A DNA stretch of 64,000 nucleotides from Chloroflexota bacterium (lineage in GTDB: Bacteria; Chloroflexota; Dehalococcoidia; Bin125). Under the pieces are notes generated by a model. That model had not been told where the DNA came from, did not search any database, and saw only the letters and a list, made by a program, of their open reading frames with translations. The position numbers were made by a program, and so were the translations under genes. Where the stretch lies: assembly GCA_009838915.1 (NCBI GenBank), contig VXQT01000006.1, positions 1 through 64,000 on the forward strand, given 5' to 3'. Of this stretch, positions 30,758-39,509 are shown one piece after another; position 1 is the first letter of the stretch, and each line of letters starts with the position of its first letter.

Positions 30758-30807
30758 CCCCCCTCTGCCTTTGGCATCTCCCCCCGCTGCGCGGGGGGAG
30801 AGGGGAA
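30758..30807 (+). repeat. GC-rich foldable repeat, copy A
   Basis: CCCCCCTCT, then a GCC-TTT-GGC mini-hairpin, then CCCCCCGC-TGC-GCGGGGGG, then AGAGGGGA. The outer CCCCTCT pairs with AGAGGGG, so the element folds as a three-way junction. It lies in the gap between the 3' end of the amidohydrolase gene and the start of the radical SAM gene. Confidence 0.85.
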
Positions 30808-30821
30808 GTGGGAACTCTGGG

Positions 30822-32531
30822 TCAGCGCGCGCCGCGGATGAGTTGGCCGGGGCGGGCGCCGGTTTCCTCGCCGTGGCGGGAGATCACCTCGCCGCTGACA
30901 ATCGTGGCGACGTAGCCTCTCGACTTCTGGATCAGGCGCATCGCGTCGGTAGGGAGGTCGTGGACGGCCTCGGGTTGTTCGAGCTGCAGGGCGTCGTAGT
31001 CGATGACGTTGACGTCGCCCTTCTTGCCCACTTCGAGCGTGCCGCGGTCGCCGAGTCCGTACAGCTGCGCGGTGTCGTAGGTCATGCGCTTGACGACCCA
31101 TTCGAGCGGCAGGGTCTCGCCACGGCTGCGGCCGCGTGACCAGTGAGTGAGCATGAACGTGGGCATGCCGGCGTCGCAGATCACGCCGCAGTGCGCGCCA
31201 CCGTCGGAGAGCCCCATGGCGACGCGCGGGTGAAGCATCATCTCGCGCGTGGCGTCGAGGTTGTTGTGGGCGTAGTTGAACAGCGGCGCGAAGAGCACCT
31301 GCTCTCCGTCGCCCTGGCTGAGGAAGTCGTAGGCGAACTCGAGCGGCGTCTGACCGGCGGCCTCGGCGCGCGCCGCGACCGACTCCTCTGCTGTCGGCTC
31401 GTAGTTGGGCGGGTTGGACATCGGGTAGAGCTTGTGCCACATGATGAAGCCGAGCGCGGCGTCGGGCGCCTCGACCTCGGCGAGGATCTGCTCCTTGCGC
31501 TGCGGGTCGCGCATCGCTTCGGCGCGCACAGCCCAGTCGAGGTCGTCCAGCTCGCGGTAGCTGGGCGAGTGGATGAAGGGGTGGCGTCCGCGTAGCGTGA
31601 GCAGCAGCGAGATGCCGCGCGCGGCGACCTGCGGATATAGCTCCGCGCCGTCTTCGAGCGCTTCGAGCGAACGGTCGAGCGCGTCGCGCCAGGCCTCGGG
31701 GTCGTTGTCGAACTGGACCATGGCGAAGCTGACCGGGCGCTCGATCTCGGCCGAGAGCTTGCGCATCCACGCGATTTCGAGCTCGGGCGCGTTGGCGTCA
31801 TCGCCGGTGACGCCGGCCGGGGCGACCTCGTAGACGCCGGCGCCGACTTCCTTAAGCGCGCGTCCGATGCCGAACAGCTCGTCCTCGGCGGCGAAGGTGC
31901 CGGGCACGGGCTCGCCGTCGATGGCGCGGTGGGCCAGGGTGCGCGATGTGCTGAAGCCGAGGGCGCCGGCTTCCAGCCCTTCCTTGACGATTGCCGCCAT
32001 CTCCTGGATGTCCTCGGGGTTGGCGTCCTCGTTGCGCGCGCCGCGGTCGCCCATCACGTAGGCACGGACTGCGCCGTGCGGCACCTGGGTGCCGATGTCG
32101 ATCGCCTTGGGCAGCGTGTCGAGGAAGTCGAGGTACTCGGGGAAGGACTCCCAGTTCCACTGGATGCCCTCGGCCAGGGCGGATCCGGGGATGTCCTCGA
32201 CGCCCTCCATCAGGCCGATCAGCCAGTCGCGGCGGTTGGGCGCGGCGGGCGCGAAGCCAACGCCGCAGTTGCCGAAGACGACCGTGGTGACGCCGTGCCA
32301 GAAGGAGGGCGTGAGCAGCGGGTCCCACGTGATCTGGCCGTCGAAGTGGGTGTGGATGTCGACGAAGCCCGGCGTGACCAGCAGGCCGTCGGCGTCGATT
32401 TCCTCACGGCCGATGTCGTTGATTTCACCGACGGCGGCGACGACGCCGTCCGAGATGGCGACGTCGGCCTTGCGGGCGGGCGCGCCGGTGCCGTCGACGA
32501 CGAGTCCGTTGCGGATGACGAGATCGAGCAT
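30822..32531 (-). CDS. Amidohydrolase of the N-acyl-D-amino-acid deacylase family
   Basis: 569 residues from the ATG at 32531. It opens with LDLVIRNGLVVDGTGAP and has the metal-binding GFVDIHTHFDGQITWDP at about residue 60, the HxH of the amidohydrolase barrel. NCGVGFAP follows, and GGAHCGVICDAGMPTF and EVGKKGDVNVIDYD close the family pattern. Such enzymes hydrolyse N-acyl-D-amino acids, dihydropyrimidine-like or related amides. The exact substrate is not known. Its neighbours on the same strand include a damaged transporter. Confidence 0.9.
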   Translation of the reverse strand: MLDLVIRNGLVVDGTGAPARKADVAISDGVVAAVGEINDIGREEIDADGLLVTPGFVDIHTHFDGQITWDPLLTPSFWHGVTTVVFGNCGVGFAPAAPNRRDWLIGLMEGVEDIPGSALAEGIQWNWESFPEYLDFLDTLPKAIDIGTQVPHGAVRAYVMGDRGARNEDANPEDIQEMAAIVKEGLEAGALGFSTSRTLAHRAIDGEPVPGTFAAEDELFGIGRALKEVGAGVYEVAPAGVTGDDANAPELEIAWMRKLSAEIERPVSFAMVQFDNDPEAWRDALDRSLEALEDGAELYPQVAARGISLLLTLRGRHPFIHSPSYRELDDLDWAVRAEAMRDPQRKEQILAEVEAPDAALGFIMWHKLYPMSNPPNYEPTAEESVAARAEAAGQTPLEFAYDFLSQGDGEQVLFAPLFNYAHNNLDATREMMLHPRVAMGLSDGGAHCGVICDAGMPTFMLTHWSRGRSRGETLPLEWVVKRMTYDTAQLYGLGDRGTLEVGKKGDVNVIDYDALQLEQPEAVHDLPTDAMRLIQKSRGYVATIVSGEVISRHGEETGARPGQLIRGAR

Positions 32532-32598
32532 GGGGAAGTCCTTCATATGGCCGATAGGTGTCGCGGTAGGCACAGTATGGCAGATCGGACTGAACCGA

Positions 32599-34299
32599 CT
32601 ATGCTTCTCGCGCTCCGTTGGACTGAGCGAAGCGGTCGAGCTTGAGTACTTCTGAGCGGGCGATCTCGTAGGCCGCTTCGGTGTTGGCGGCGAAGTGGGT
32701 GTCAGGCGCGTCGTTGAGTTCGATTAGGCCTCGAAGCATCCGTCCGACGTTGGGCGCCAGCGACGCCACGATCACAACGAGACGCCCGTTCTGTTGTCCC
32801 ACACGAAGCAGCTCGGCAATCATTGTGGCGCCGGAGTCATCGATCACCCTGGTGCGCGAGGCGTCGAGGATGGCGATCCGGTGGCCTTCCAGATCGGGGC
32901 GCAGGGAGAGCTTGAGCTGTCTCGCCGATGCGGCGGTCACGCGTTCGGGTAGCACGATCAGACCGCAATGCGCGTCATATGGGTCTCGCCTGGAGATTTC
33001 GGAGCCGCGGAACAGCACCACGTCGAGGAGTGGAACGGAGATCAGCCCGGCGAGTTCATGCCGTTCATCTCGACGGGAGTTGAGCATCAGCGTGAGGATC
33101 GCGCCGACCAGCACGGCATCGACAAAGCTGACGAAGACCGTGCAGAGCATGGTCGCGACCATGCTGAAGGCGTATGAGTTTTCCATCCGCGGAATGCAGC
33201 GGAGGAAGCGCCAATCAACCATCTGCCACGCAGTGGCGATCATGATGAACGAGATGATCGCCAGTGGGATCTGCTGAATCACACCCTCAAGCACTGTGAC
33301 GGCGGCGATCACGACGAGGAGCACAGCCACGCAGCCGACGGCGGTGCGTCCGCCGTTGTAGGTGTAGACGAAGCTGGCCGGCCCGATTCCACCGGGCAGA
33401 CCTCCGAGCGACGACACGGCGACGGTACCGAGTCCCAGGCCGAAGGTGAACCGATTCGGATGATGGTCGGATCCGCTGACCAGGTCACACTTGATCGCCC
33501 CGGTCAGCGCCACGAGGGTGTTGAGCAGTGCCACGAGGATGGCGGGCTCAATGATCTCGACGAAGAGATCAGCCGTGAGCCCGGCAAACTGGAGTCCCGG
33601 GGGTTCGATCGTCAGCGACGGGACGGGCGGCGCGGCGCCGAACCAGATTGCTCCCAGCAAGGTTCCCAGAATGAGGATGATCAGTGCGCTCGGCAGCTTC
33701 GACGCGATCCTGCCGCGCCAGGCGAGGGCGATGGCGAGGCTGATCAGAGTGAGGGCGACAGCATCGCCGTTGCGGTTGCCGATTTGTCCGATCGCCTCGT
33801 CCACCACCGGAACCACGCCTGAAGTGGTCAGCTCGATCCCAATGGCATGCCCGAGTTGACTGACCAACAAGAGGATGCCGAGGCCAGAGAAGAATCCCGT
33901 CAGCACCTAGTGAGGCAGATAGGCGATGTAGCGACCCAGACCCAGAGCGGCGAAGACCATCTGGATGACGCCGGCCAGCACGCCGATCGCCACGGCCTCG
34001 ATGGCCGAGTCGCTGTATTGGGCGAGAATCATTGAGACAGCGAGGGCCGGAGACGTGAGGATGCCTCGCCCGCCGCCGACGATGGCGGATGTCAGGGCAA
34101 GCCCGATCGAGCCGTACATGCCGGCGACCGGTCCGAGGCCGGAGAGGATGCCAAATCCCATGGCAAAGGGGATCGAGGTCACGCCGGCGAGCAGACCGCC
34201 GATCAAGTCCCCGCGCAGATCGTCAAGACCGTAACCCGGTGGTCGTAGGCGCAGCGAAGGCCTCAATGGCCGGCCCGTCGGCGACATAACTACCCGCAC
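32599..34299 (-). pseudogene. SulP-family anion transporter with STAS domain, interrupted by in-frame TAG
   Basis: Two readings join in one frame. Residues 1-130 (34299 down to 33910) hold DDLRGDLIGGLLAGVTSIPF, GPVAGMYGSIGLALTSAIVG and the segment ending GLGRYIAYLPH. TAG at 33907-33909 follows. The frame then goes on with VLTGFFSGLGILLLVSQLGH and 435 residues that contain the remaining membrane spans and a C-terminal STAS domain (IAILDASRTRVIDDSGATMI). The product would be a 566-residue SulP transporter for sulfate, bicarbonate or another anion. A true nonsense mutation, read-through or a sequencing error are the options. Confidence 0.85.
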
Positions 34300-34499
34300 C
34301 AGCGAGCTGCTTTCCTTAGAACCCGTTGCACTGCGGTATCACCCTCGGCAGACAAGGGACGGAGGTTGTAAACCATGCTGTAATCGCGGCTGAGGCGGTG
34401 TGACTACGTCTAACCGATGTGGCGCTAACAGACCACTACCCGAGCCTGTCCTTCTTCAAGTGATAGGCAGGCAGCCGCAGGAGTTGGGCACGGAGGGGT
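34300..34499. other. Gap with no recognised feature
   Basis: About 200 bp between the start of the SulP gene and the end of a small membrane-protein gene, both on the minus strand. It has no recognisable ORF, tRNA or repeat. A promoter for the SulP gene would be expected here, but no convincing -35/-10 pair was found. Confidence 0.5.
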
Positions 34500-34844
34500 C
34501 TAGGGACGCCTGAGTTCGGGGGCTACGGCCAGGAAGGGGAAGAGGGCGATGAAAGTGAGCAGGCTGGCGAGTCCCCAGCGGACGGGGTCGCGGCCCTTGA
34601 TCCGGGCGAGCCAGGCGGCGAGGGCGGCGTAGCCGACCCAGAGCACCCCCCAGGTCCAGCCGACAGTCTCCGCGAAGTCGTCGGGTTCTTCTTCCTCAAC
34701 GCGGACCTCGGCAGTCGTCTGATCCTCGTTGTTGTCGTCGACGTACATGACGAGCACGACGATGAATGGGATCCAGATTGCGTAGAGCAGGATCGCGACA
34801 GCAAGCCGGTCGCGGGGCCAGAGGAGGTTGCGGAGAGCTTGCAT
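34500..34844 (-). CDS. Small three-span membrane protein, unknown
   Basis: 114 residues. Hydrophobic segments lie at about 14-36 (LAVAILLYAIWIPFIVVLVM), 63-82 (WGVLWVGYAALAAWLA) and 90-108 (LASLLTFIALFPFLAVA). Between the first and second is an acidic loop (VEEEEPDDFAE). No family is recognised. The regular pattern of spans and the isolated position support a real gene, but there is no functional clue. Confidence 0.6.
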   Translation of the reverse strand: MQALRNLLWPRDRLAVAILLYAIWIPFIVVLVMYVDDNNEDQTTAEVRVEEEEPDDFAETVGWTWGVLWVGYAALAAWLARIKGRDPVRWGLASLLTFIALFPFLAVAPELRRP

Positions 34845-34857
34845 ACGCCGAGCGTAG

Positions 34858-34929
34858 CCCCCCTCTGCCCCCCGCCTTCGCGGGGGCAGGCTTTCGGCAT
34901 CTCCCCCCGCAGAGCGGGGGGAGAGGGGA
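34858..34929 (+). repeat. GC-rich foldable repeat, copy B with extra hairpin
   Basis: The same element as copy A, CCCCCCTCTGCC to GCGGGGGGAGAGGGGA, but with an additional CCCCCGCCTTCGCGGGGG hairpin inserted after the first GCC. It lies directly behind the 3' end of the SMP-30 gene. Confidence 0.85.
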
Positions 34930-34937
34930 TCGCTTCG

Positions 34938-35900
34938 CTAACGCTGGTGGACGAGGGGCTCGCCGGGGATGGGGGAGCGGGCGTGGACGACGTAGTCGCT
35001 GCGGATCGAGCCGATGTAGAGGTCGCACATGTCGTCGCCGCCCCAACTGACGTTGGTGGGCGCCTGCATGATCTCGCCCTCGAGGTCCTCGATCATCGTG
35101 ACGACCTCGAACTGCGGAGTGATCGCAACGACCTTGTTCGACATCGGCAGGGTGACCCAGAGGTTGCCCTCCTGGTCGAAGCCGCAGCCGTCGGTGAGGC
35201 CGAGTTCTCCGCGCTGTTCGGCGCTCAGCGGCCGCATGGCGGCGAGATCGGCGACCGACTTGCCGAGCTGCGGGCCGTAGACCTCCGGCTCGCCAAGCGA
35301 ACCGTCGGCGTGGATCGGGTAGCGCAGGACGTGGCAGCCGGTGGTCGAGCAGACGTAGGCTTGTTCCTCGCGCGGGTCGAGCGTGATCCCGTTGGCGAAC
35401 TCGATCTCGGTGGCGAGCATGGTCAGCGAACCGTCGGTCTCGATTCGGAAGAGGAAACCGTCGGGATCGCCGGAGAAGGCGTCGCCGCCCGAGCGCGAGG
35501 TCGAGTGCGTGACCCAGATCCGTCCCCGGGAGTCGACGTGCGGATAGTTGGAGGCGACCAACGGGATGCCGTCGATCTGGTCGGCGAGGATCTCGATCTC
35601 GCCGGTGTCGACATCGAGCCGCTGCACGGGTCCGGTACCACTATCGTCGGAACCCTGGCCGTCGAGTCCGCCGACGTTGGCGATGATGATCCGGCCCTCG
35701 GTGTCCATGTTGTTGCCGTTGGGCGCGCCGCCGGCGTTGCCGACTCGGTTGAGCGTGCCGTCGGGCAGCGCCTCGGCCGCCGCCGAGGCCTGGTCCGACA
35801 TCCAGACGCGGCCGTCGCGGGAGACGACGACATCCTCGGGTCGCTGGACGCCGAGTCCGACTTTGCTGAGCTGGTCGTTGCGGATTGGAGTGAGGGGCAT
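34938..35900 (-). CDS. SMP-30/gluconolactonase-like beta-propeller protein
   Basis: 320 residues from the ATG at 35900. It contains repeated blade-like blocks with Asp and Gly turns: RPEDVVVSRDGRVWMSDQAS, PHVDSRGRIWVTHSTSR, FANGITLDPREEQAYVCSTT and GCGFDQEGNLWVTLPMSN. The order of Glu, Asn and Asp positions fits the SMP-30 family, which hydrolyses sugar lactones or related esters with a divalent metal ion. It is 13 bp after the carboxylesterase gene, so the pair is likely co-transcribed. Confidence 0.85.
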   Translation of the reverse strand: MPLTPIRNDQLSKVGLGVQRPEDVVVSRDGRVWMSDQASAAAEALPDGTLNRVGNAGGAPNGNNMDTEGRIIIANVGGLDGQGSDDSGTGPVQRLDVDTGEIEILADQIDGIPLVASNYPHVDSRGRIWVTHSTSRSGGDAFSGDPDGFLFRIETDGSLTMLATEIEFANGITLDPREEQAYVCSTTGCHVLRYPIHADGSLGEPEVYGPQLGKSVADLAAMRPLSAEQRGELGLTDGCGFDQEGNLWVTLPMSNKVVAITPQFEVVTMIEDLEGEIMQAPTNVSWGGDDMCDLYIGSIRSDYVVHARSPIPGEPLVHQR

Positions 35901-35913
35901 GGGTTGTTCCTCT

Positions 35914-37443
35914 CTACGAGATGACGTTGTCCCAGACGCTGAGTTCGGGGCCTCGCCAGTCGTGTTCGACGCGGATGTTGGGGCCGAGGACCAGGAGCGG
36001 CTTGCTCTGCGTGTCCCAGACCGGCGCTTGGGCGGCGTCTGAGTTGGGATTGCCGGTGCGGGCGAAGGCGAGCCAGGTGTCCATGGTCGCCTCGGCGAAG
36101 GCGTCGGCCTCGGGTCCCGAGCCGGCGAACTCGGGCGCAACGTCGTGCGTGCCGAAGACAAAGGGCAGCTCGAGCGCGTGGCAGGAGCCCAGCGCGCCGT
36201 TCATGCCGGGCGATTTCCAGTCGAACAGGTATGCGAAGGTGGGCGCGCGCGTGGTCTGGGCGTCAGCCAGGCGCAGGCCGGGGACGCGAAGCATCACGTC
36301 GCCGATCGCGGCGACGAAGATTTCGTTCGCCGAGTCGTCCTCGCCGCGTTCGCGCCGCGCGGCGCGGTAGCTGGCGTAGGCCGACTCGCCGTCGGGGTGG
36401 ATCATGCCGAAGACCGCGATCGCCGCCTCGTCAGTCATCGGCTCGGCGGGACCGGCGGCGGCGAGGAGCTTCATCTCTTCATCAAGCGATCCGACCAGCG
36501 TCGGGATGCCGTCGGCCGAGCCCTGGCGGATGTGATCGATCGGCAGGACCGAGAGGAACTCGCCGTCGATCACGGGCTGGAACGGCATCTGCGGGGTCGC
36601 GGATGCGCCGGCGTCGGCCATGTCGGAGGCGGACTCGGCGCTGGCGATCGGATCGACCGCGACCGAGGCAGCGAGGATGTCGGCGGGGTCGGCAGCCATG
36701 AGCGCGTCGACGTCGTCGGGATCGACGCCGAGCGCCCGGCAGAACTTGAGCGCGGTGGCGTTGGTTTCCTCGACGCTGAGCGCGTTGTGTCCGGCGCCGC
36801 TCTGCGGGATCGCCTTCTGGAACAGACCGGCCGCCTCGGGCGAGGCCATCAGCGAGGCGACGCTCATGCCGCCGGCCGACTCGCCGAAGATGGTGACGTT
36901 GCCGGGGTCGCCGCCGAAGCCGGCGATGTTGTCCCGGACCCACTTCAATGCCGCCACCTGGTCGCGCATGCCGAAGTTGGTCTCGCCTAGCGCGGGCAGG
37001 TTGAGGAATCCGAGCGCGCCGAGCCGGTAGTTGATCGTGACGATCACGACATCGCCGCGCGCGGCGAGGTTGGCGCCGTCGTAGTAGTCCTCGCTGCCCG
37101 AGCCGATCGTGAACGCGCCGCCGTGGATCCAGACCATGACAGGCCGGGCGGCATCGTCAAGTCCGGGCGTCCAGACGTTGAGATAGAGACAGTCCTCGCT
37201 CTGTGGCTGCGGCGGATCGGAGACCGGCAGCAGCGCTTCCAGCATCTCGTTGGGCGCCTGCAGGGAGATCGGTCCGAACGTCTTGGCTTCGCGGACGCCG
37301 TCCCAGGGCTCGACCGGCTGCGGAGCCTTGAAGCGAAGGTCGCCGACCGGCGGGGCGGCGAACGGGATGCCTCGGAAGACGCAGAGGCCGTGCTCTTCGC
37401 TTCCTTCGACTCTGCCTGCGATGGTCTGTGCGATGGCGCTCAT
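35914..37443 (-). CDS. Carboxylesterase type B
   Basis: 509 residues. GLCVFRGIPFAAPPVGDLRF, EDCLYLNVWTPG and the nucleophile motif IFGESAGGMSVASLMAS (about residue 180) are the family signatures. WIHGGAFTIGSGSEDYY forms the oxyanion hole, and the catalytic His lies in GALGSCHALELPFVFG. No signal peptide. It cleaves carboxylic esters, substrate unknown, and is paired with SMP-30. Confidence 0.93.
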   Translation of the reverse strand: MSAIAQTIAGRVEGSEEHGLCVFRGIPFAAPPVGDLRFKAPQPVEPWDGVREAKTFGPISLQAPNEMLEALLPVSDPPQPQSEDCLYLNVWTPGLDDAARPVMVWIHGGAFTIGSGSEDYYDGANLAARGDVVIVTINYRLGALGFLNLPALGETNFGMRDQVAALKWVRDNIAGFGGDPGNVTIFGESAGGMSVASLMASPEAAGLFQKAIPQSGAGHNALSVEETNATALKFCRALGVDPDDVDALMAADPADILAASVAVDPIASAESASDMADAGASATPQMPFQPVIDGEFLSVLPIDHIRQGSADGIPTLVGSLDEEMKLLAAAGPAEPMTDEAAIAVFGMIHPDGESAYASYRAARRERGEDDSANEIFVAAIGDVMLRVPGLRLADAQTTRAPTFAYLFDWKSPGMNGALGSCHALELPFVFGTHDVAPEFAGSGPEADAFAEATMDTWLAFARTGNPNSDAAQAPVWDTQSKPLLVLGPNIRVEHDWRGPELSVWDNVIS

Positions 37444-37495
37444 GATTGGTCTCCGTGATCGGGGTTGAAACGATGTGAGGCTACATCTTCTGGAG

Positions 37496-38185
37496 TCATG
37501 AATAGAGGAAGTCGTCGGCGGCGGGGCAACGGTCGAGCAGGACGCAGTCGCCGCACCTGGGTCGTTGCTTGTGGCAGATACGGCGGCCGTGTCGGATCAG
37601 GGTGACGTGGAAGTCGTAGTACATGTCGGGCGGGAGTTGGGCCTCGAGCATGTCGTGAGCGGGGACGGCAGCGACCTTGGATCCGATCAGTCCGAGGCGC
37701 TGGGCGACGCGGTGGACGTGCGTGTCGACGGGCAGGGCGGGCCGGCCGAGCGAGAAGAGCAGCACGCAGGCGGCGGTCTTTGGACCGACGCCCGGTAGCT
37801 CGGTGAGCCAGGTCTTGGCTTGGTCGATCGGCATCTCTTCCAGCCGCGAGGCGTCCCAGTCGGGACCAAGGCGTTCGCGCAACATGGTCAGTAGCGCCTG
37901 CATCCTCGGCGCCTTGGTTCTGGCCAGCCCGCCGGGTCGGATGGTCTCTTCCAGCTCCTCAACCGGCGCTTCGAGCACGGCGTCCCAGTCGGGGTAGCGC
38001 TTCAAGAGCTGCTGGAATGCGCGCCCCGAGTTGGTGTCGGAGGTGTTCTGCGAGAGCAGGGTGAGAACCAGCTCGGTGACCGGATCATTGGTCGCGCGCC
38101 AGGGCGTGAGCGGCGCCTCGCGGATCAGCCGCTTGATGATCGCGGTCGGTCGGAGCGGTTTGGGCGTACGTCGTCGGCGGGGCAT
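37496..38185 (-). CDS. nth: Endonuclease III-like DNA glycosylase/lyase
   Basis: 229 residues from the ATG at 38185. The helix-hairpin-helix is LPGVGPKTAACVLLFSLG with catalytic-type Lys136, and Asp154 is in LPVDTHVHRVAQRLGL. The [4Fe-4S] cysteines C204, C211, C214 and C220 follow the C-x6-C-x2-C-x5-C spacing. It removes oxidised pyrimidines and nicks the abasic site. LSQNTSDTNSGRAFQQL is the usual N-terminal block. It overlaps the geranylgeranyl-reductase-like gene by one base. Confidence 0.92.
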   Translation of the reverse strand: MPRRRRTPKPLRPTAIIKRLIREAPLTPWRATNDPVTELVLTLLSQNTSDTNSGRAFQQLLKRYPDWDAVLEAPVEELEETIRPGGLARTKAPRMQALLTMLRERLGPDWDASRLEEMPIDQAKTWLTELPGVGPKTAACVLLFSLGRPALPVDTHVHRVAQRLGLIGSKVAAVPAHDMLEAQLPPDMYYDFHVTLIRHGRRICHKQRPRCGDCVLLDRCPAADDFLYS

Positions 38186-39342
38186 TACGCGTGTCCGCTC
38201 AAGGTTCGAGTGATTGTTCCGGAGAAGGGCAGGGAAGACAGCTCCTCCGCGTACGTCGAGTCCCCGCGCATGACTCGGAAGAAGGCTCGCCAGAGGTAGT
38301 TGATGTGCTTGGAGGTCTTGAGCGCCAACCAGGGCCAGGTGGTGAGGCACCAGTAGTAAAGGCGGGAGATGGTGCGCGCGGCGTCGAGTTCGGGTTGGAT
38401 GTGAAGGTTGATTGCGTCCGCGTAGATGGCTGCGGGATCGCCGCCGCTGAGCACCGCGTCGGCGGCGAGGTTGGCAGAGTGGACGGCGTAGGCGATGCCC
38501 TCGGCGGTGAACTCGTCGGCCAGACCGGCGGCGTCTCCGAGCAGCAGCGCGCGGCCGCTGGCGACCGGTTCCCCGACCGAGCGGCGGTATCGGATCGGGT
38601 GTCCTTGCACGTTGATGACTTCAACGTCGGCGAGTCCCAGGCGAGACAGATAGCGGTCTGTCTGCTTTCGGATCGCGCGGCCTCGCGCGGGCGCGGTGAC
38701 GACGCCGACGGAAAGCTTGCCCTGCTTGGGGAAGACCCAGCCGTAGCCCCACGGTCGGTAGCCGACATCAACATTGGCGGCCCGATGCCAGCGCTCGAGC
38801 GCGGAGCGAGGCGCCGCGACCTCGACCTCGTAGGCGGCGCTCCTTGTCGGGGCGGAGTCGATGCCGAGCCACCGCGCGGTCGGGCCGGTTGCGCCGTCGG
38901 CGGCGAGCAGATGACGCGCCTGAACGGACCCGGTTGGCGTCTCAACCTCGAAGCGGTCGTCATGTTCGACAATCGACTGCACCGGCGCCGCGTCGCGGAT
39001 GCTGGCGCCCGATCCAGCGGCGAGATCGACGAGGTACTGGTCGAAGCGGTCCCGCATGACCATCCAGGCCAATGGACGTTTCGACGATTTGCGGAACTGG
39101 GCTTGTCCGAAGCGCGAGATGTCGATGGTGTCGACGTTGCCCTCGCTGACCGGCGAGATGTCGAGGCCGCCGAGGAGATCGATGGTGCGCGCGGGCACGC
39201 CGCCGCCGCAGGCCTTGTAGCGAGGCAGGGGCTGTTTCTCCAGCAGCAGTGTCGATGCGCCGGCGTCGGCAAGCCGTCTGGCGGCGGTCGCGCCGGCCGG
39301 TCCGGCGCCGATGATCACGGCGTCCCACACCTCGGAGGTCAT
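38185..39342 (-). CDS. Geranylgeranyl reductase-family FAD-dependent oxidoreductase
   Basis: 385 residues from the ATG at 39342. The FAD-binding turn is VIIGAGPAGATAARRLADAG at the N-terminus. PLPRYKACGGGVP with its Cys is the family feature near residue 45, and LLLGDAAGLADEFTAEGIAY contacts FAD near residue 280. The group saturates isoprenoid chains of lipids or chlorophyll, or acts on other terpenoids. With hopanoid genes a few kb away an isoprenoid substrate is attractive but unproven. Confidence 0.88.
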   Translation of the reverse strand: MTSEVWDAVIIGAGPAGATAARRLADAGASTLLLEKQPLPRYKACGGGVPARTIDLLGGLDISPVSEGNVDTIDISRFGQAQFRKSSKRPLAWMVMRDRFDQYLVDLAAGSGASIRDAAPVQSIVEHDDRFEVETPTGSVQARHLLAADGATGPTARWLGIDSAPTRSAAYEVEVAAPRSALERWHRAANVDVGYRPWGYGWVFPKQGKLSVGVVTAPARGRAIRKQTDRYLSRLGLADVEVINVQGHPIRYRRSVGEPVASGRALLLGDAAGLADEFTAEGIAYAVHSANLAADAVLSGGDPAAIYADAINLHIQPELDAARTISRLYYWCLTTWPWLALKTSKHINYLWRAFFRVMRGDSTYAEELSSLPFSGTITRTLSGHA

Positions 39343-39365
39343 GGTGTCAGCGTAGTGGCGGCCTG

Positions 39366-39416
39366 CCCCCCTCTGCCTCCGGCATCTCCCCCCGCTCACG
39401 CGGGGGGAGAGTGGGA
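39366..39416 (+). repeat. GC-rich foldable repeat, copy C
   Basis: CCCCCCTCT-GCC-TCC-GGC-ATCT-CCCCCCGC-TCAC-GCGGGGGG-AGAGTGGGA. It has the same plan as copies A and B, with one extra T in the outer arm. It lies in the divergent gap between the flavoprotein and acyl-CoA dehydrogenase genes. Confidence 0.85.
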
Positions 39417-39465
39417 TGGGGCGGCAGAGCCCTCATGCCAGCGGGGGTAGTAGCGATGAGCGATC

Positions 39466-39471
39466 TATACT
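39466..39471 (+). promoter_or_regulatory. Possible -10 box for acyl-CoA dehydrogenase
   Basis: TATACT, five of six consensus bases, 38 bp before the GTG start at 39510. No clear -35 hexamer lies 16-18 bp upstream, so the call rests on the -10 alone. Confidence 0.28.
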
Positions 39472-39509
39472 TTGTGCGCTGTTGAGTGCATGAGCCTGAG
39501 GAGCCGAAC

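Noticed and set aside
34300-34499. Possible tRNA or small RNA in the 200-bp gap beside the SulP gene
   Set aside because: No cloverleaf, T-loop (GTTCRA-type) or strong terminator hairpin could be drawn.
35901-36161. Longer N-terminus for the SMP-30 protein
   Set aside because: The extension consists of Pro/Ser/Arg-rich shadow sequence of the esterase gene; MPLTPIRNDQL at 35900 is the better start.
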